NCBI GenBank assembly: GCA_004026145.2
Contig: CP034976.1
Coordinates: forward strand, 1,824,480-1,888,479
Source: Takifugu bimaculatus
Lineage: Eukaryota; Chordata; Actinopteri; Tetraodontiformes; Tetraodontidae
Length of the DNA stretch: 64,000 bases
Reading direction: 5' to 3'
Below, in pieces: positions 35,713-47,210 of this stretch. Within the stretch, counting starts at the first letter, position 1. Every line of letters begins with the position of its first letter. The notes beneath the pieces are model-generated. The model saw nothing but the letters and a program-made list of their open reading frames with translations, ran no database searches and was not told the DNA's origin. A program made the translations under genes and the position numbers.

Positions 35713-37174
35713 CCGTAGACCTTCCAGTTGTGGGCGACACAGATCTCACATTGGCATCTGAACAGTACCTCTCTTCTCTGGAGCAAATGCCTCATAAAAC
35801 TAAAGAATTCCAATCTTCCACAACCAATAAGGTAACACCTATTCCTGCTTTTTATGACCAGTTTGCATCCTCAGTCACAAGAATGTTCCTCTTGATTGTG
35901 GGGTTAAAAAACCCAACTTGTCTGTCCTTTTTCCCTCAGACAACCATAACAGTAAACAATGTAACGCGCTTGCAGCTGTTTGAAGATGGTGGAGCTGACT
36001 GCACACTGTTGGTGCTTCACCCCTCCGGTGACCCAACACAAGGTCCGGAACCAGACTTGTGATCCCCCATCAGACGTGAAAGACAAGCAGTAAAGTGTCG
36101 TGTTTTACAACTCAGTCTTGGCTGTATACCTGCATGACGACTGGTGGCCAGTGGATGATGTATTACGAACCACAGTCGAATCCAGAAGTGGCTTGTTATC
36201 GGTAACAGAGCGTCTTTACGTCAGTGATTAACAAATTATGCTTCTTATTGTTTAGTAAATTAACTGGCCTGAAATGTGGAGGGGTAAAAGTACAATAGAG
36301 GAGCCTGGAGTTAAAGTACACAGCAACAGAAGATAGAAACTGGATCAACTGGAGCCTCAAAACTATGTGAAAGGCAACAGGAACATGTGAATGTAGTCTT
36401 TTTTGGTAAATATATGACTTGTGGCAACAGTTGGTCCTCCTAAATCAGTGTTTTTTCCTCTCCAGGTCCAGTCGATTGTGGAGAGGGTGATAGTGTTCCT
36501 GCTCAGTCGGGTTGTGAACAGATCTTTGGATGAGACCGTGTTTCTCCCTGCACCCCCGCACCGAAAGCTGCAGCCTGTTGTGGAGAGACGGTCAGGCGAT
36601 CGGCTTCTACACCGTCAAACACAAAGGTGTGATGGTGGGTGTGGGAGGGAAGCGGCAGTTTTACAGTCTTTCACAGAGAAGGTAAGCTCCAGCTATATGT
36701 ATGGGGCAGACCAGTGCGTAGGGATGGGCGGGGCTTAAAATGTGGATATGCTCTCACCGCCAATGCATTTAGGCTACTGTCCTGATTAGTTGGATCTGCA
36801 GAGTATGTACTGGAAGCCAATAAACAAAATTCCTGAACAACATTTAGGGCTTGTTGTTATTGATATGCTCCGTAAGGTATCCCAGAGAGGGCTGCTAAAT
36901 AAAACACCTGATTATTAAATTCATGTTTCAGCTCCCGTTTTTCTTTTCAGGCAGCCTCTGGGACACCTGGAGTGGTCAGTGCTACTTGCTGCCTGGGTTT
37001 GGACACGCCTGGTTCAAAGCCTGACATAAAAGGCACAACATCAAAGACTAAAGCTCTAGTCCTAAACATAAATCCTAATATACTTAAACTATCTACTTGT
37101 GTTAGTGAAACAGCATAACGGAAGCTGCTAAAGTGATCTACATTTTAAACAAAAAAGTAAGAACAGGAAGACCA

Positions 37175-38025
37175 ATGGAGAAGATACAGGAAGAGAACAA
37201 AAAGCTGCTGAGGTCAGTGACGGAGCTTCAGCATGAAGTCAGGCAGCTAAAAGAACAGCTGGCTGAGAAGGACGAGCAGTTGAGCCGGAGCACCAAAAGG
37301 CGCCAGATAAGAACAGTGGCTCATATGGACGCCCTGACCCAGCTGAACCAGGCAAGGGCTGATCTCACAGTGAGCCAAGACAAGTGCTCTGATCTGGAGG
37401 AGAAGTTGCGCAGTGGAACCAACGACAGCCACCAGAGTCCGGAGCACGGAGACCACGTAGAGCTCTCCAAGAAAGAAGAGGCTCTGAACCTGCAATTCTC
37501 AGAAAAAGAACAGCAGATGGAGGCGTGGATGAGGCAGAGGCTCATTGGTGTGCAGGAAGAATTCCAGAGGAAGCTCCTGGAGGAGAAAGAGAAGGACCAG
37601 CATGAGATGTGTGAGAGAGAGGAGAGGCTGAGACAGCAGCTTGAGAGAGGGATGAGGGAAGAGAGGGACGACTGCTTGAAGAAGCAGCTGACCATGGTGA
37701 TCGAGTCCTGGCAGACTGAAGCTCAGCGCTGGAGAAAACACCAGTCAGAGCTGGAGGAGAAACTCCAGGAACAAGAGACCCTGCGCAAACAGCAAGAGGA
37801 GGAGAGGAAGCAGGAAACTGAGCGCCTCCAAGAGAACTTCCAGCAGCTTTGGGTAAGCAGCCGCAGATTTGTTTGTCCCGTCACTCCTGGTTTTGGAAGT
37901 TTAAATGTGTGGATGTGAAAACTAAAACCAATTCCTCCTTTCATCAGAACTACATTGAAAAGAAGGAGAAAAAGAAGAAGAAGAAAGGGGTCTGGAGCAG
38001 GATTCTAAAATTTTGGAAAAAGTGA
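37175..38025 (+). CDS. Coiled-coil protein, two exons (copy 2 of 3)
   Basis: Exons 37175-37852 and 37948-38025, 251 residues. The gene structure is the same as copy 1. Small differences include Phe-to-Leu and EQL-to-ENF near the exon 1 end (RLQENFQQLW) and Arg-to-Cys in a heptad region. It lies just after the broken fam169-like gene on the same strand; the DNA from about 37020 onward is the part shared with 880 onward. Function is not recognised. Confidence 0.6.
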
Positions 38026-39107
38026 ACCCCAACTCTTTTCCTTGCTTCCTGCCCTCAGTAGTTTTCCACTCTACCTGTCAGCCACTCCCACCTCATCAGG
38101 CCAACTCCCCTCACCTGTCAGCTCAGCTGCAGCTCATCCCAGACCTGCCTGTCTTCATCCTGCCTCCCTCGCCTGTTCCCCAGGAAACCTGCCTGCTTCC
38201 TGTCTCCGACCACGCACTCTGCCTCCGTGGCTCCAGCTATAATCTGCTTCCCCGGCTTCGACTCCTCTGCCTGGCCTCGACTCGTCTGCCGTTCGCCCCT
38301 CATCGGTACCTCTGCCTTGCCGCCCGGCTCTGGACCCCTCCCCTCGGCCGTTCCACCAAGAGTAAACCCATTCCCTTCCCCTAATCCTAAACTCAGAGAC
38401 TCCTTTTGGGCCACTGGTCTGAAGAAGACTGTTTCCTGAAATCACAGGGCTTCATAAATGCAGAAGTTGTCCTGGAAAAAATGTTCTATGGATCTAATGG
38501 CTTTTAGTTTTTGGGGATTTTTTTATGCTGAAGTAATTCACAACATAATTGTGGGATGCTAAAAGGAGTTTTTCTATTAATATTGTAATTCAATAATTTC
38601 AGACTGCTCAAATGTTTTGCATCCTTAGAAGATGTAGGTGTTCACACCCCCATGTGCATCTGCTTTCATTTATTTTATGCTTTCTGTCATTTTTGTCATT
38701 TTGTCATGTTATAATTAAAATACATTGATATTTTATTGTGCTAGCCATTTTACCATTCAATCTGTGCATCCTTTTAAGTCCATCTCCAGCAAAATGAACA
38801 ATTACCACAGAAATAGACACACTGAGCTTTTTCTAAATGTTGAATAGGTGTAATAAAATGAAGTTAGAGCAACTGAGTGGGACCACAGACGCTTCAACAA
38901 GACAGAAAAGTCAGAAAGTGCTTTCAGTTGATGTGTCGTAGGCACATTGGGGGTAGATTTCTGATGACTTAATTGCTGACATAAATATTCAACTAAAAGA
39001 CTAAATACAATTGGAGAAAAACAACAAAACTAGCATTCCCACTAGCGCTGCTGTTACATTGGCTGGTTCTACAGAACGCTGTCTTTGATCTGCTCTGATG
39101 ATGAACG

Positions 39108-39295
39108 GTTCGGCAGCTTCTCCAGCCATCGAGGGTTGTCAGCAAACCAGGTCTTTCCACAGGCCTTGCAGCAGATTCATGAGAAAAAGATTAAATCCAC
39201 TGTCCACTGTTCCAACAATTACTTGAGGTCTTCCCACACCTGCAGAAATTACCAGAGGATGAGGACATCTTTAGAGACATGGCAGATTGTAGTTG
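39108..39295 (-). pseudogene. Fossil fragment of Dada-like transposase exon 8 (second copy)
   Basis: Same fragment and position relative to the coiled-coil gene as at 3041-3228, so it was copied as part of the block. Confidence 0.6.
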
Positions 39296-39455
39296 ACTAT
39301 AGAATAATGTAAAATAACAGCTTATGTATGCACAGTAACTTTGGTAAAGACGTGTTTTTCCATGAAAATTAACATGAACTCCTAATGCCATTCTCATGAG
39401 TGAATCAGAAATTTCCTCTGGACATTAAAACACAAACGTTGTTCACCTTCGTAAG

Positions 39456-39556
<101 letters not shown>

Positions 39557-39589
39557 AGTGTCGCTGAGTCCAAACGGGGAAAAGGCGCC

Positions 39590-40429
39590 TAGCGGCCTAA
39601 AATATTTTTCATCCTTAGTGGTTTAGCACGACCATAGAGAATGAACGGGGAAGAATTGCTGCCCCCCCCGTCAGAGTTTTTCCAGAGGGAGCTGGAGGCC
39701 ATCAAAAAGCGTGTGGAGGAAAAAGCTCGGAGACAGAGACCCGACTCCCAGCCACCTGATCGCCTCTGCAGGTTCTGCCATTTGACTCTTAAACAGGGAC
39801 CAAACAGCCCACATATACATACAGGGTTCCCTGGAGTGGCAGGTAAATACATTTACTGCCCATCTAAAGTCTATTCTCTATATCGGGACAAGGGGATGGC
39901 CCGAGAGATGACTTGGAAAGAGTTTGTGGCCACTCCTTTCTTTGAGGCAGAGAGACGAAGATGGATGGAGGAAAGGACAAAATGAACTACATGCCAGGAA
40001 TGCATGTTGCACGACTGTACATGGTTATGAAATGTAATGTTGCACTCCTGTACACACTGAGATTTAATGTTGCACTGAGATTTTATGTTGCACTATTGTA
40101 CATCGTTTTACATTTAATATTCAACTCCTGTACATAGTTTGAGATTTAATGTTTTATGAGTGTGTTTGTGTTTAAATAAAATTGAATTTCCCACTTTGGT
40201 CCACACTTTTGTCAACATTTCTGTCTTCAAAAAAAGCCAACTCAAGGCGGCAGAGTCCTGAATTGAAAACAATATCTCAAGAACTCAAGCATCATACTAA
40301 CAACACTAATATTCTATCTGTCTATCCCCAACTGAATTAACTCCCCACCTATCTCATCAGATTATTTGAAACAGAATAAGCAGATAATGTAGCATTTCCC
40401 TGTTCATATCTGCTACTTGCAATTTAGAA
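39590..40429 (+). mobile_element. Internally deleted Dada-like element with last transposase exon
   Basis: It begins with an inverted 5'-end fragment (39590-39660). It jumps to coding sequence for the C-terminal cysteine module (39668-39985, EFFQRELEAIKKR to EERTK, stop intact), then a short 3' UTR repeat array and AATAAA. It ends abruptly at CAATTTAGAA (40429), short of the true terminus. The exon has few substitutions versus the intact copies. Confidence 0.7.
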
Positions 40430-40678
40430 AGCGGGATTATGGGGTTACTGGAAATGTCTCTTTATTGTATAGGGACATAGAAAACTTTCTTTTGTGGGTG
40501 TGTAATTTACCTATTGTATTGATTTGTCCTTAAAGTCTAATGGTGGCCAGCAAGGCTGCTGGACTCGTTCAGCCCCAGAGGTTTCACACACTGGGCCCCT
40601 GGGCCCGGGACCCTTGGGCTCCCCCCTGGGCCCTGGACTTATCTCCATACACTGTATAAATAAACTTTGAATTTTCAG

Positions 40679-40872
40679 GTTCCAGTTCAGATGATGAATA
40701 CTGAGATGAGATTTGAAACCTATGGTGACCAGATGTTTAACACATCGGTCCTTCACCTCCCATTTAACAGCTCTCACTCCATGTTGCTGCTGTTGCCGGA
40801 CGATATGGCAAAACTGGAGAATGCAATTTCTGCCGCTCATGTTACAAAATGACTGAAATGGATGAAATACAG
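40679..40872 (+). pseudogene. Serpin exon with premature stop
   Basis: After a TTTTCAG acceptor the frame reads VPVQMMNTEMRFETYGDQMF, then SVLHLPF, SMLLLLPDD and HVTK. This matches the serpin region before the reactive centre (MMN..G.F..Y.D, VL.L.Y, LLPD). At 40850-40852 TGA replaces the TGG expected for the Trp of TKWLKWMK. No other serpin exon is seen nearby. The inverted copy at 59337-59530 carries the same stop, and 52534-52578 holds only its first part. Confidence 0.7.
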
Positions 40873-42596
40873 GTGTGGAAAATGGAATTGCATCACATAT
40901 AAAGAGCCTTAAAAAAGAAACATTTGCCTTGTAGAGTCTCACTTTATTACTCCTTAGAATGTTTCTGAATCAGCTCTAAAAATAAAATAGCTGCCTGAAT
41001 AGCACAATTTTAATCTGGTTTGATACAACACAACACTGGATGATCTCAGCTGAAGATCCTGGAGCTGGCATATGTATTTACCCACGTATAATGCTGCCTG
41101 CTAAAGTATAACCACACAGAGAGGCCTGCATATGTAACCCTGGTTTACAAAGCCTCATACAATAAAAGCATGTTAATAAAAAAAACAGCTAATAAAAAAT
41201 ACATTTTAAGTGATAGACAAATGGATCAAGATGGTTAAAAATCATTAAAATTGTATGTTTCATGATACGGTGTCTAGGTAAGAGTTAAAGCTTTGTAAAT
41301 TCATTGTGATTCCATTTTGTTTGAAGCGACTTGAAATTTGTGTTTAGACTCTTATTTTGAAGGGCTGTGCTGACGTGGACCAGGTGACTAGCCACAGCCA
41401 ATCGGGTTGTTTTGGCTTTTCCACTGCACCTGAATTGGAGATGAGCAAACGTTCTTCACAGAGCCGCTGATTGGGATAGAAAAAAAGAGAAAAGAGTGAA
41501 AAAAGGAGTCGAACTGGAGTTGTTTTCGTGCTCCGAGGAGGTATCTTTGTTTTTTCCAACTTGTCCGTGATTTGGTGAAGTTATTTTTGATACCAAACGG
41601 GACTTGGTGAGTGTAAAAGTTTATTTCATTTAATGTAAGAACTGTTTTCTCATGATTTATGAGTCATTTCGTGGAGATGCAAAGCTAATGTGGGGGTTTA
41701 TGTTGTTTTATGTTAAAATGGTGAACATACACGGTGGGGAAGATGCTGAGGGGGAGCATGAGCCTGTGGATGGTATTTATTTTTATTTATTTTTGCCGCT
41801 GAGACGGCGAGTGCACTACCTTTTCAAGTGTTTAGTGAACTGGAATGGACTTTTATTTAATTTTAAAGCTACCATATGTATTATTTGAGTTTATATGTAT
41901 TTTATTTGGTTATTATGGTAGGCCTTTTTAAGAGTGGACCAGAAACAGTCGGAGAGTTGGAATCCGCGTGCGTAGTACAAGATGGCGAGCCACCCATGGA
42001 GACCACGATGACCCAGAAACCGTGCATCACGCAGAAGCAAAGCCCCCTGCTTCATCAGAACTGGTAGGATTTGCCCACATCTCTCTGCAAAAGTGCAGAA
42101 GACTCCCATAGACTCTAAATGAAAGGTTCAGGACAACAAAAGGATCTTTTCGTTTAATTAAATTTTTTTAAAAAAAGGTCATTTATTTTTGGAAACAAAT
42201 TGTTCAGTCTTTTGCTGAATTATTGAGTTTAAATTTTACTATGGTGTTTTTGGTTATTCATCCTTGTGAGTACTTTAAGGGTATTGTTCCAAGTGTAACT
42301 GGTTTGTTGGTATAAACAACAAAGTGTGAGAAATGGTTGAAACTTTAAAAAAAAAAGAAAAACCCAAAAAGGATTGAAAACTACAAACTTGAACAAAAAG
42401 GGAAGAATATTTCATTTCTTTTGAAAGTGATGTCAAAAGCCTGTCAATTGTATGTCAACTGTATATTTGATGTTTTTTCTGTCTGTTTCATTCAAATAAT
42501 ATGCCGGCAATTTAAACTTATTTTCTGGTCTGTGGTTGTTATTATTATTACATTTAATTCATTCACTGCTCCAGTAGTTTGTTGTTTCTGCTTCAG
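40873..42596. other. Noncoding stretch upstream of the repeat-protein paralogue
   Basis: No protein is supported. 41390-41480 carries CCAAT-type motifs on both strands (GCCAATCGGG, CTGATTGGG), followed by a possible noncoding exon ending near GAGGAG|GTATCT at about 41540. It could be the promoter region of the paralogue at 42597. An AAGATGGCG motif lies near 41980. Confidence 0.35.
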
Positions 42597-43224
42597 GATT
42601 TAGAAGATGGGGGTGCTGCTGTAGTAAGACTGACGACACTGACAGCATGCATGGTTGGATGCAGATCTTAAAGGAGACAGCAGGTGTCAGGAGGAACCTG
42701 AGGTTCTTAGGAACCCAACACGTGGTATCGGGCCCACCCTTGAATCAGATCCCTGTGTGGCGCTGGACAGACGGAGCACAGGCGGAGAGGAAAACACTCC
42801 AGTTGGGTCAAAGCTGTCCAAACCGGTCCAGTCAACTCTTGTTGGGCCGTTGTCCGTTGCCTTCATGGTGACTGAGGCGTCAAGTGACCATCAGACGCCG
42901 AAGGTAGATCCAAAACCCCAACGCGATGATAAGGGCGGCGAGGAGTTACATGTGTTAACGACGGCTCCTCCTCAGGCCTTCAAAACAACGACCCGCAGCT
43001 TCGGCTGCATGTGCAACATTGATGCTGATGAACTTGAGCAAGAGCAGAGCCAGTGTGCAACAGCAGGAGCAACAGATGAGTCCATCCGTGCTGCAAACCA
43101 GGTTATTAACCCCTGCTCCTGGACCAGATCCTGGTTTATTCCAAACACCTCCTCCTGGACCAGACGCTCCACCAAACGTCTCCCAGCATCTCCAAGTCCC
43201 ACCACAGTCACCGTGCACTGTTAG
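42597..43224 (+). pseudogene. Third paralogue of the MGCSCS repeat-protein gene, short and broken
   Basis: The exon begins after TTTCTGCTTCAG, as in the minus-strand genes. ATGGGGG has one G too many, so the expected MGCCCSKTDD start is out of frame. The later frame DLKGDSRCQEEPEVLRN, ESDPCVALDRRSTGGEENTP matches the two intact genes. It has about 65 extra residues, then a second shift before LLTPAPGPDPGLFQTPPPGPD. Only about two 12-residue units are present, against 32-42. The 3' flank (43320-43390) matches the first intron flank of the intact genes. The inverted copy is at 57284-57621. Confidence 0.65.
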
Positions 43225-43696
43225 TAACATTGCGTAGACGTCTCCTGCTTCTGTGGCTGACAGTTGATCATCTCTGGCCAATCTATGATGTTCAGAGTTC
43301 TCTTTTCGTGGTCATTTAAATAGATAAATCTAAATGTACAGGCACCATATGTCCAGCAGGTGGCAGTGTTCGTTTTTATAAAGTAGTTCCAGATTTCCTA
43401 CCGTGCAGGATACTGCAAACAGAAATGTCTTCAAAAGATCACAGCTTATATGGGTAGAGATTTCCCTCTACTCATCCCTCTCTGTGTCTTACTCACCATC
43501 ATTGTTCACCTCTGAAACAAGCCTCCAAAATCAATTTGTCACTTTCCTTTATTCTTTCTTTATTTACACAGCACCATTTTACAGGAATATTATTACAATT
43601 ATTGTGTTAAAGCCATATTTCAATGTACAGCTTTGCATGAAAATATACAAAAATAAAGTTGGATCTGTTATATATCTGCCTCCCTTTGTCTCGCTG
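43225..43696. other. Noncoding gap between paralogue and FGF-like exon
   Basis: No gene seen. 43320-43390 is homologous to about 47985-48075 (intron flank of the repeat gene). A CTCF-like motif lies at 43353. Confidence 0.45.
43353..43366 (+). promoter_or_regulatory. CTCF-like core motif
   Basis: CCAGCAGGTGGCAG fits CCASYAGRKGGCRS throughout. The homologous sites in the two intact repeat genes read CCAGCAAGTGGCAG, with G to A at a core position. Confidence 0.35.
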
Positions 43697-43930
43697 TTAG
43701 GAAACGGTGCCTGATTTCCTGTTGCGCTTTGCTCGACTTGTGGCTGAAAAGCGGATAAACTCAAAGTGTTTGCTCTGGTCCATGTTGGGGAAGGGAGGGG
43801 GGCCTGCGTGGAGCCTCCCTTTCCGACTGAAGGCAACGTACCAGCCTTCATACTTGGCATTCTGCAGAGCTGTGTAATTGTTTTCCAGCACTATCTCTGA
43901 GAAGATGCACTCCCTGCTCCGACCGTTGGG
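43697..43930 (-). pseudogene. FGF8/17-like terminal exon with internal deletion
   Basis: On the minus strand, after a TGTGTTCCAG acceptor, it reads PNGRSRECIFSEIVLENNYT then ALQNAKYEGWYVAFSRKGR. This is the last exon of the FGF8/17/18 group. The tail FPNMDQSKHFEFI is closest to FGF17. About 20 residues normally between KGR and the tail (the basic stretch ending in HFMKR) are missing, in frame. No other FGF exon lies in the window. It could be a real gene with upstream exons lost or elsewhere, or a relic; the open frame and intact acceptor argue it is young. Confidence 0.6.
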
Positions 43931-45022
43931 CTGGAACACAGAAAGGTTCTCCATTAATCCATTAACTGTCCCATCTGGACCTTACAGACGGGAGACAGCT
44001 AAAGACGTGTTTCTGAGCTACAGTAACTAGTGGAGCAGGTAACTGGGCCCCTTTTGAGAACCCCCAAATGTCCCCGTAGCAGCTGTAACGGTACGTTAGT
44101 AGTGACGGTACCACCAGCTCAGCTAAAAGGAGGCTACAGGTTCAAACACAGACATGTTTTGGTTCTGAATTTTGATAGTTGATCCCACTCCAAACACTGG
44201 CTGCCAGTGAGGATGGATGCAGGTTCCAGGGATCCACAACTGATGACGGGAGTGTTTGCCCTAATGGGAAGTCCCATCAACCAGTGGGGTTAATGACCCA
44301 GAGGCGGACTCAAGCAGCTTTCTGGTCACCTCTGTAGAAGGTTTCCACTGCACAAATGTGGCGCAGCAGATCAGGATGGTTTTTCAGAGAAGAACAAAAA
44401 ATCTGTCTGAATGAAGTCTGTCCTGGATCTGCTTCAGGCCCATGTGGACCCCGAGGAAGCTCTGAGACCAGGACAGAACTCAGCACGATGGTTTTATGAC
44501 TATAACTTCTTCTGTTGGTCAACAACATCTTGATGAACCATCCTGTACGGGGTCAAAGGTCATGCCTCTGATGTCGTCCCTGACATGAAACAGGTGAACA
44601 TCAACCCTACTGAAACGTTCAGGTGAGGGGCCTAATGTCAAATGTGCTCTGTGTGTGTGTGTGTGTGTGTGTGTAATTATTAGATTGTTATCATTTAAAT
44701 GCATTTGTATGTTTACCACCAAAGTGCATGAAGAAGAAACAGTGTTTTTCACCTCTCTTGATTTCGTACACTTGTCCAGAGCACCAGATTTACTGTGAGA
44801 TTGTTATCTGAAACCCTAAAAGCATCTTGGGAGAAGGTGAAAATTCCACATGGATAATGAGCTGATGTGAATAAAGGAAGGAGGTTTGCAGAGGAGCAGC
44901 AGAGCGATGGAGGGTGTTTCAGAGTGAACTGCTGCTCGCTCTCCCTTGCAAGGTACCTGTGTTTGTGTCTTTTGTTGATTCACGCAGGGTTTTGCTGGGT
45001 TGCTCTGTTTCAACTCGAACAT
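43931..45022. other. Noncoding stretch with (GT)n microsatellite
   Basis: No gene is supported. A 24-bp GT run lies at 44651-44674. No recognisable FGF exon upstream of the terminal exon was found here. Confidence 0.5.
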
Positions 45023-45855
45023 TCAGCCTGGAAGTAACAAATGCTGGATTAACTTTTCAGCATCATGGTGGGTCAGTAGCTTCATGATCTTTGTGATGTT
45101 CCTCAGGTGAAAAAAGGCACTTCTAGAGACTATTTTAATGTGTGAGTTGAAGGAGAGATTTTGATCAAAAGTTACTCCTAGATTCCTCACAGAGAGACTA
45201 GATGATAATGAGATACCATCTAGAGTGATCATGTGATCTAATCTATCCCTGAGAGGTTCAGGACCAAACACCATGACCTCAGTTTTTCCTGGGTTAAGGA
45301 GGAGGAAATTTGAAGACATGCAGGACTTTATGTCTTTAAGACAGGTCTGGAGCTTCACTAACTTCTCTGTCTCCTCTGGTTTCATGGATAAATAAAGCTG
45401 AGTGTCATCAGCATAACAATGAAAATGTATCCCATGCTGCCGAATAATGTTCCCTAAGGGAAGCATGTACAAGGTGAAGAGGATTGGTCCAAGTACAGAA
45501 CCTTGAGGAACTCCATGGCTAACCCTACTGTATGAGGAGGGACCACCATGGACATGAGCAAACTGGTATCTATGAGATAAATATGATCTAAACCAGTCTA
45601 GTGCTGTCCCTTTAATCCCAATCACATGTTCCAGTCTATGTAACAGGATGCTGTGATCAACTGTATCAAAAGCAGCACTGAGGTCCAGCAGAACCAGCAT
45701 AGAAACCAGTCCATGATCTGAAGCTATGAGAAGATCATTAGTAACTTTAAGAAGTGCTGTTTCTGTGCTGTGATGAGCTCTAAAGTCTGACTGAAACATC
45801 TCAAACAGGGTGTTCCTCTGCAGGTGCTCCAGTAACTGAGTCACCACCACCTTTT
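45023..45855 (-). mobile_element. L2-type LINE fragment (reverse transcriptase)
   Basis: A long open stretch on the minus strand: EKVVVTQLL, FRAHHSTETALLKV, LLDLSAAFDTVDHS (motif A), GVPQGSVLGP (motif B) and YADDTQLY (catalytic box), then LNPGKTEVMVFG and LGVTFDQNLSF. This is the L2/CR1-group RT common in fish. It stops after DAEKLIQ, before the usual RLDYCN end, and lacks its endonuclease, so it is truncated at both ends. Confidence 0.8.
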
Positions 45856-46185
45856 CTCAAGAACGTCGTGCACCAGCTCAGGCTCCTTTCCCAGCAGAGA
45901 GGTGACATTCCATGTCCCTAGAGCCAGTTTATGCAGCTGGGGATCAGACCGCCAAGGTCCCTGCCTTTGGCCGCTACCCAACACACAATGCACCTGACCC
46001 CCTTGGCCACTCTGGCAGGTGGAGAGCCCACTGGAAGGGGGTCCAATGTTGCCTCTTTGGGCTGTGCCCGGCTAGACTCCATGGGCAGAGGTCCGGCCAC
46101 CAGGCGCTCCCCAACGTGCCCCGCCCCCAGGCCTGGCTCCAGGAGGGGGCCCCGCATCGGGGCAAGGAAAACTTGAGACCAATGT
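45856..46185 (-). mobile_element. 5' fragment of a second LINE (start of APE endonuclease)
   Basis: The minus strand reads LALGTWNVTSLLGKEPELV, the start of an endonuclease of a fish non-LTR element (GTWNV.SL). A GC-rich 5' region lies upstream. It joins the L2 RT at CTTGAGAAAAGG, where both elements can read a Glu-Lys. The clade is not certain. Confidence 0.5.
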
Positions 46186-46979
46186 TATTTTTCCTTCATT
46201 TTCATTTTCTGACTTGGGCAGAATAATGTAAAATTAAAGGTCAAATGGCTTTTAAACAGATCTGTGATGGCTGAATAAGACTGATGTGGCAGTGACACCA
46301 ACGTGTGCATCAACTCTTCAGCTAATGCACATTATTTCATTCGTATTATTCATCTTGTTCATTATTGCCTTCGGGAATGAAATCATCCTCGTAAACAAGA
46401 GCGTGGTTACGAAAAAAAGCAATAAACCTTATGGATATTCTGCCCCCTGCTGGATGGAAGATGTTATGACAAAAAACAGAAAAACAAAGTGCAAAATACA
46501 CTTTAGTAGTGTTCAGTCATATTTATGTCTATCAGTAACACACCTGTACCTGGACATTCTGCACACATTCATGTTTAAAATGGTGTTTAAACACTTGTAA
46601 TGGTTTTAAACACTCATCAAAGTCAGTGTTTTCAGATTCTGTGATTTCACACTGGACAGAATGTGAATGAGGTACATCAACAAATCCTTTTTACTCAAAC
46701 AGAAGTTCTATATCCAAAGCACTCCTGATTAACTCAAATAAAAGCCTAACAAACTCAGTACCAACATTAGATAAATAAGATGCAAACAGACATATTGCTC
46801 AGTGCTTTTTAATAGAAGAAATCAGAATGATAAGCATCAATTATGCAGGTGTGTTTAAAGAAAAACACTGGAATCTAAACAAACCAAAGAAAAAAGTCCC
46901 CTAAAGCAGCAATGGAAGAGGTGCAGATTCTGTTCGGCTTCTTTTGTAAAGACAGAAAACAAAAGTCCGTTCACAGCCA
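46186..46979. other. Noncoding stretch 3' of the first repeat gene
   Basis: No gene seen. A CTCF-like motif lies at 46440. From 46529 onward it is repeated at 52577, so this is the left end of the direct duplication. AATAAA-type signals near 46737 could serve the gene ending at 46980. Confidence 0.45.
46440..46453 (-). promoter_or_regulatory. CTCF-like core motif
   Basis: The minus strand reads CCAGCAGGGGGCAG, a full match to CCASYAGRKGGCRS. Confidence 0.4.
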
Positions 46980-47210
46980 TTAATATCGCCACTTATTTGG
47001 ACGGCGAGTCTCTGCTGCTTGGGGCTGTTGTTCTGGGTAGGGTGGGCTAAGATCTGGGTAGGGTGAGCTAAGGTCTGAGTAGGGTGGGCTAAGGTCTGAG
47101 AAGGGTGGGCTAAGGTCTGGGTAGGGTGGGCTAAAGTCCGTGTAGGGTGGGCTAAGGTCCGAGTAGGGTGGGCGAAGGTCTGGGTAGGTTGGGCGAAGGT
47201 CTGGGGATGG
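46980..47210 (-). repeat. 21-bp coding repeat (YPDLSPP units) in gene 1
   Basis: About eight to nine imperfect 7-residue units (YPDLRPP, YSDLSPP, YTDFSPP, FSDLSPP) in the last exon before QQPQAAETRRPNKWRY and stop. The identical tract is in gene 2 at 53026-53256. Confidence 0.8.

Larger units (their letters stand above)
35230..37024 (+). pseudogene. fam169-like gene fragment (exons 1-5), broken
   Basis: Exon 1 (35230-35831) starts MYPVD, is interrupted by a hAT MITE, and resumes LPVVGDTDLTLASEQYLSSLE. Exon 2 begins at 35940 (NNVTRLQLFEDGG). Exon 3 lies at about 36090-36201 and contains VFYNSVLAVYLHDDWWPVDD, with an in-frame TAA just upstream. Exon 4 (36466-36626) reads VQSIVERVIVFLLSRVV, then after a frameshift near TTTCTCCC GQAIGFYTVKHK. 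Exon 5 (36951-37024) reads GSLWDTWSGQCYLLP then stops. The series matches FAM169 proteins (SLAP75-type, with an acetyltransferase-like fold), and the order and phases fit. The later FAM169 part is absent. MITE, frameshift and early stop make it a pseudogene. The frameshift is shared by the copy at 63.6 kb. Confidence 0.65.

Noticed and set aside
36421..36738. A 105-codon single protein beginning VATVGPPKSV
   Set aside because: It reads through an acceptor and past the frameshift. The fam169-like exon structure with donor at 36627 and next exon at 36951 explains the conserved parts.
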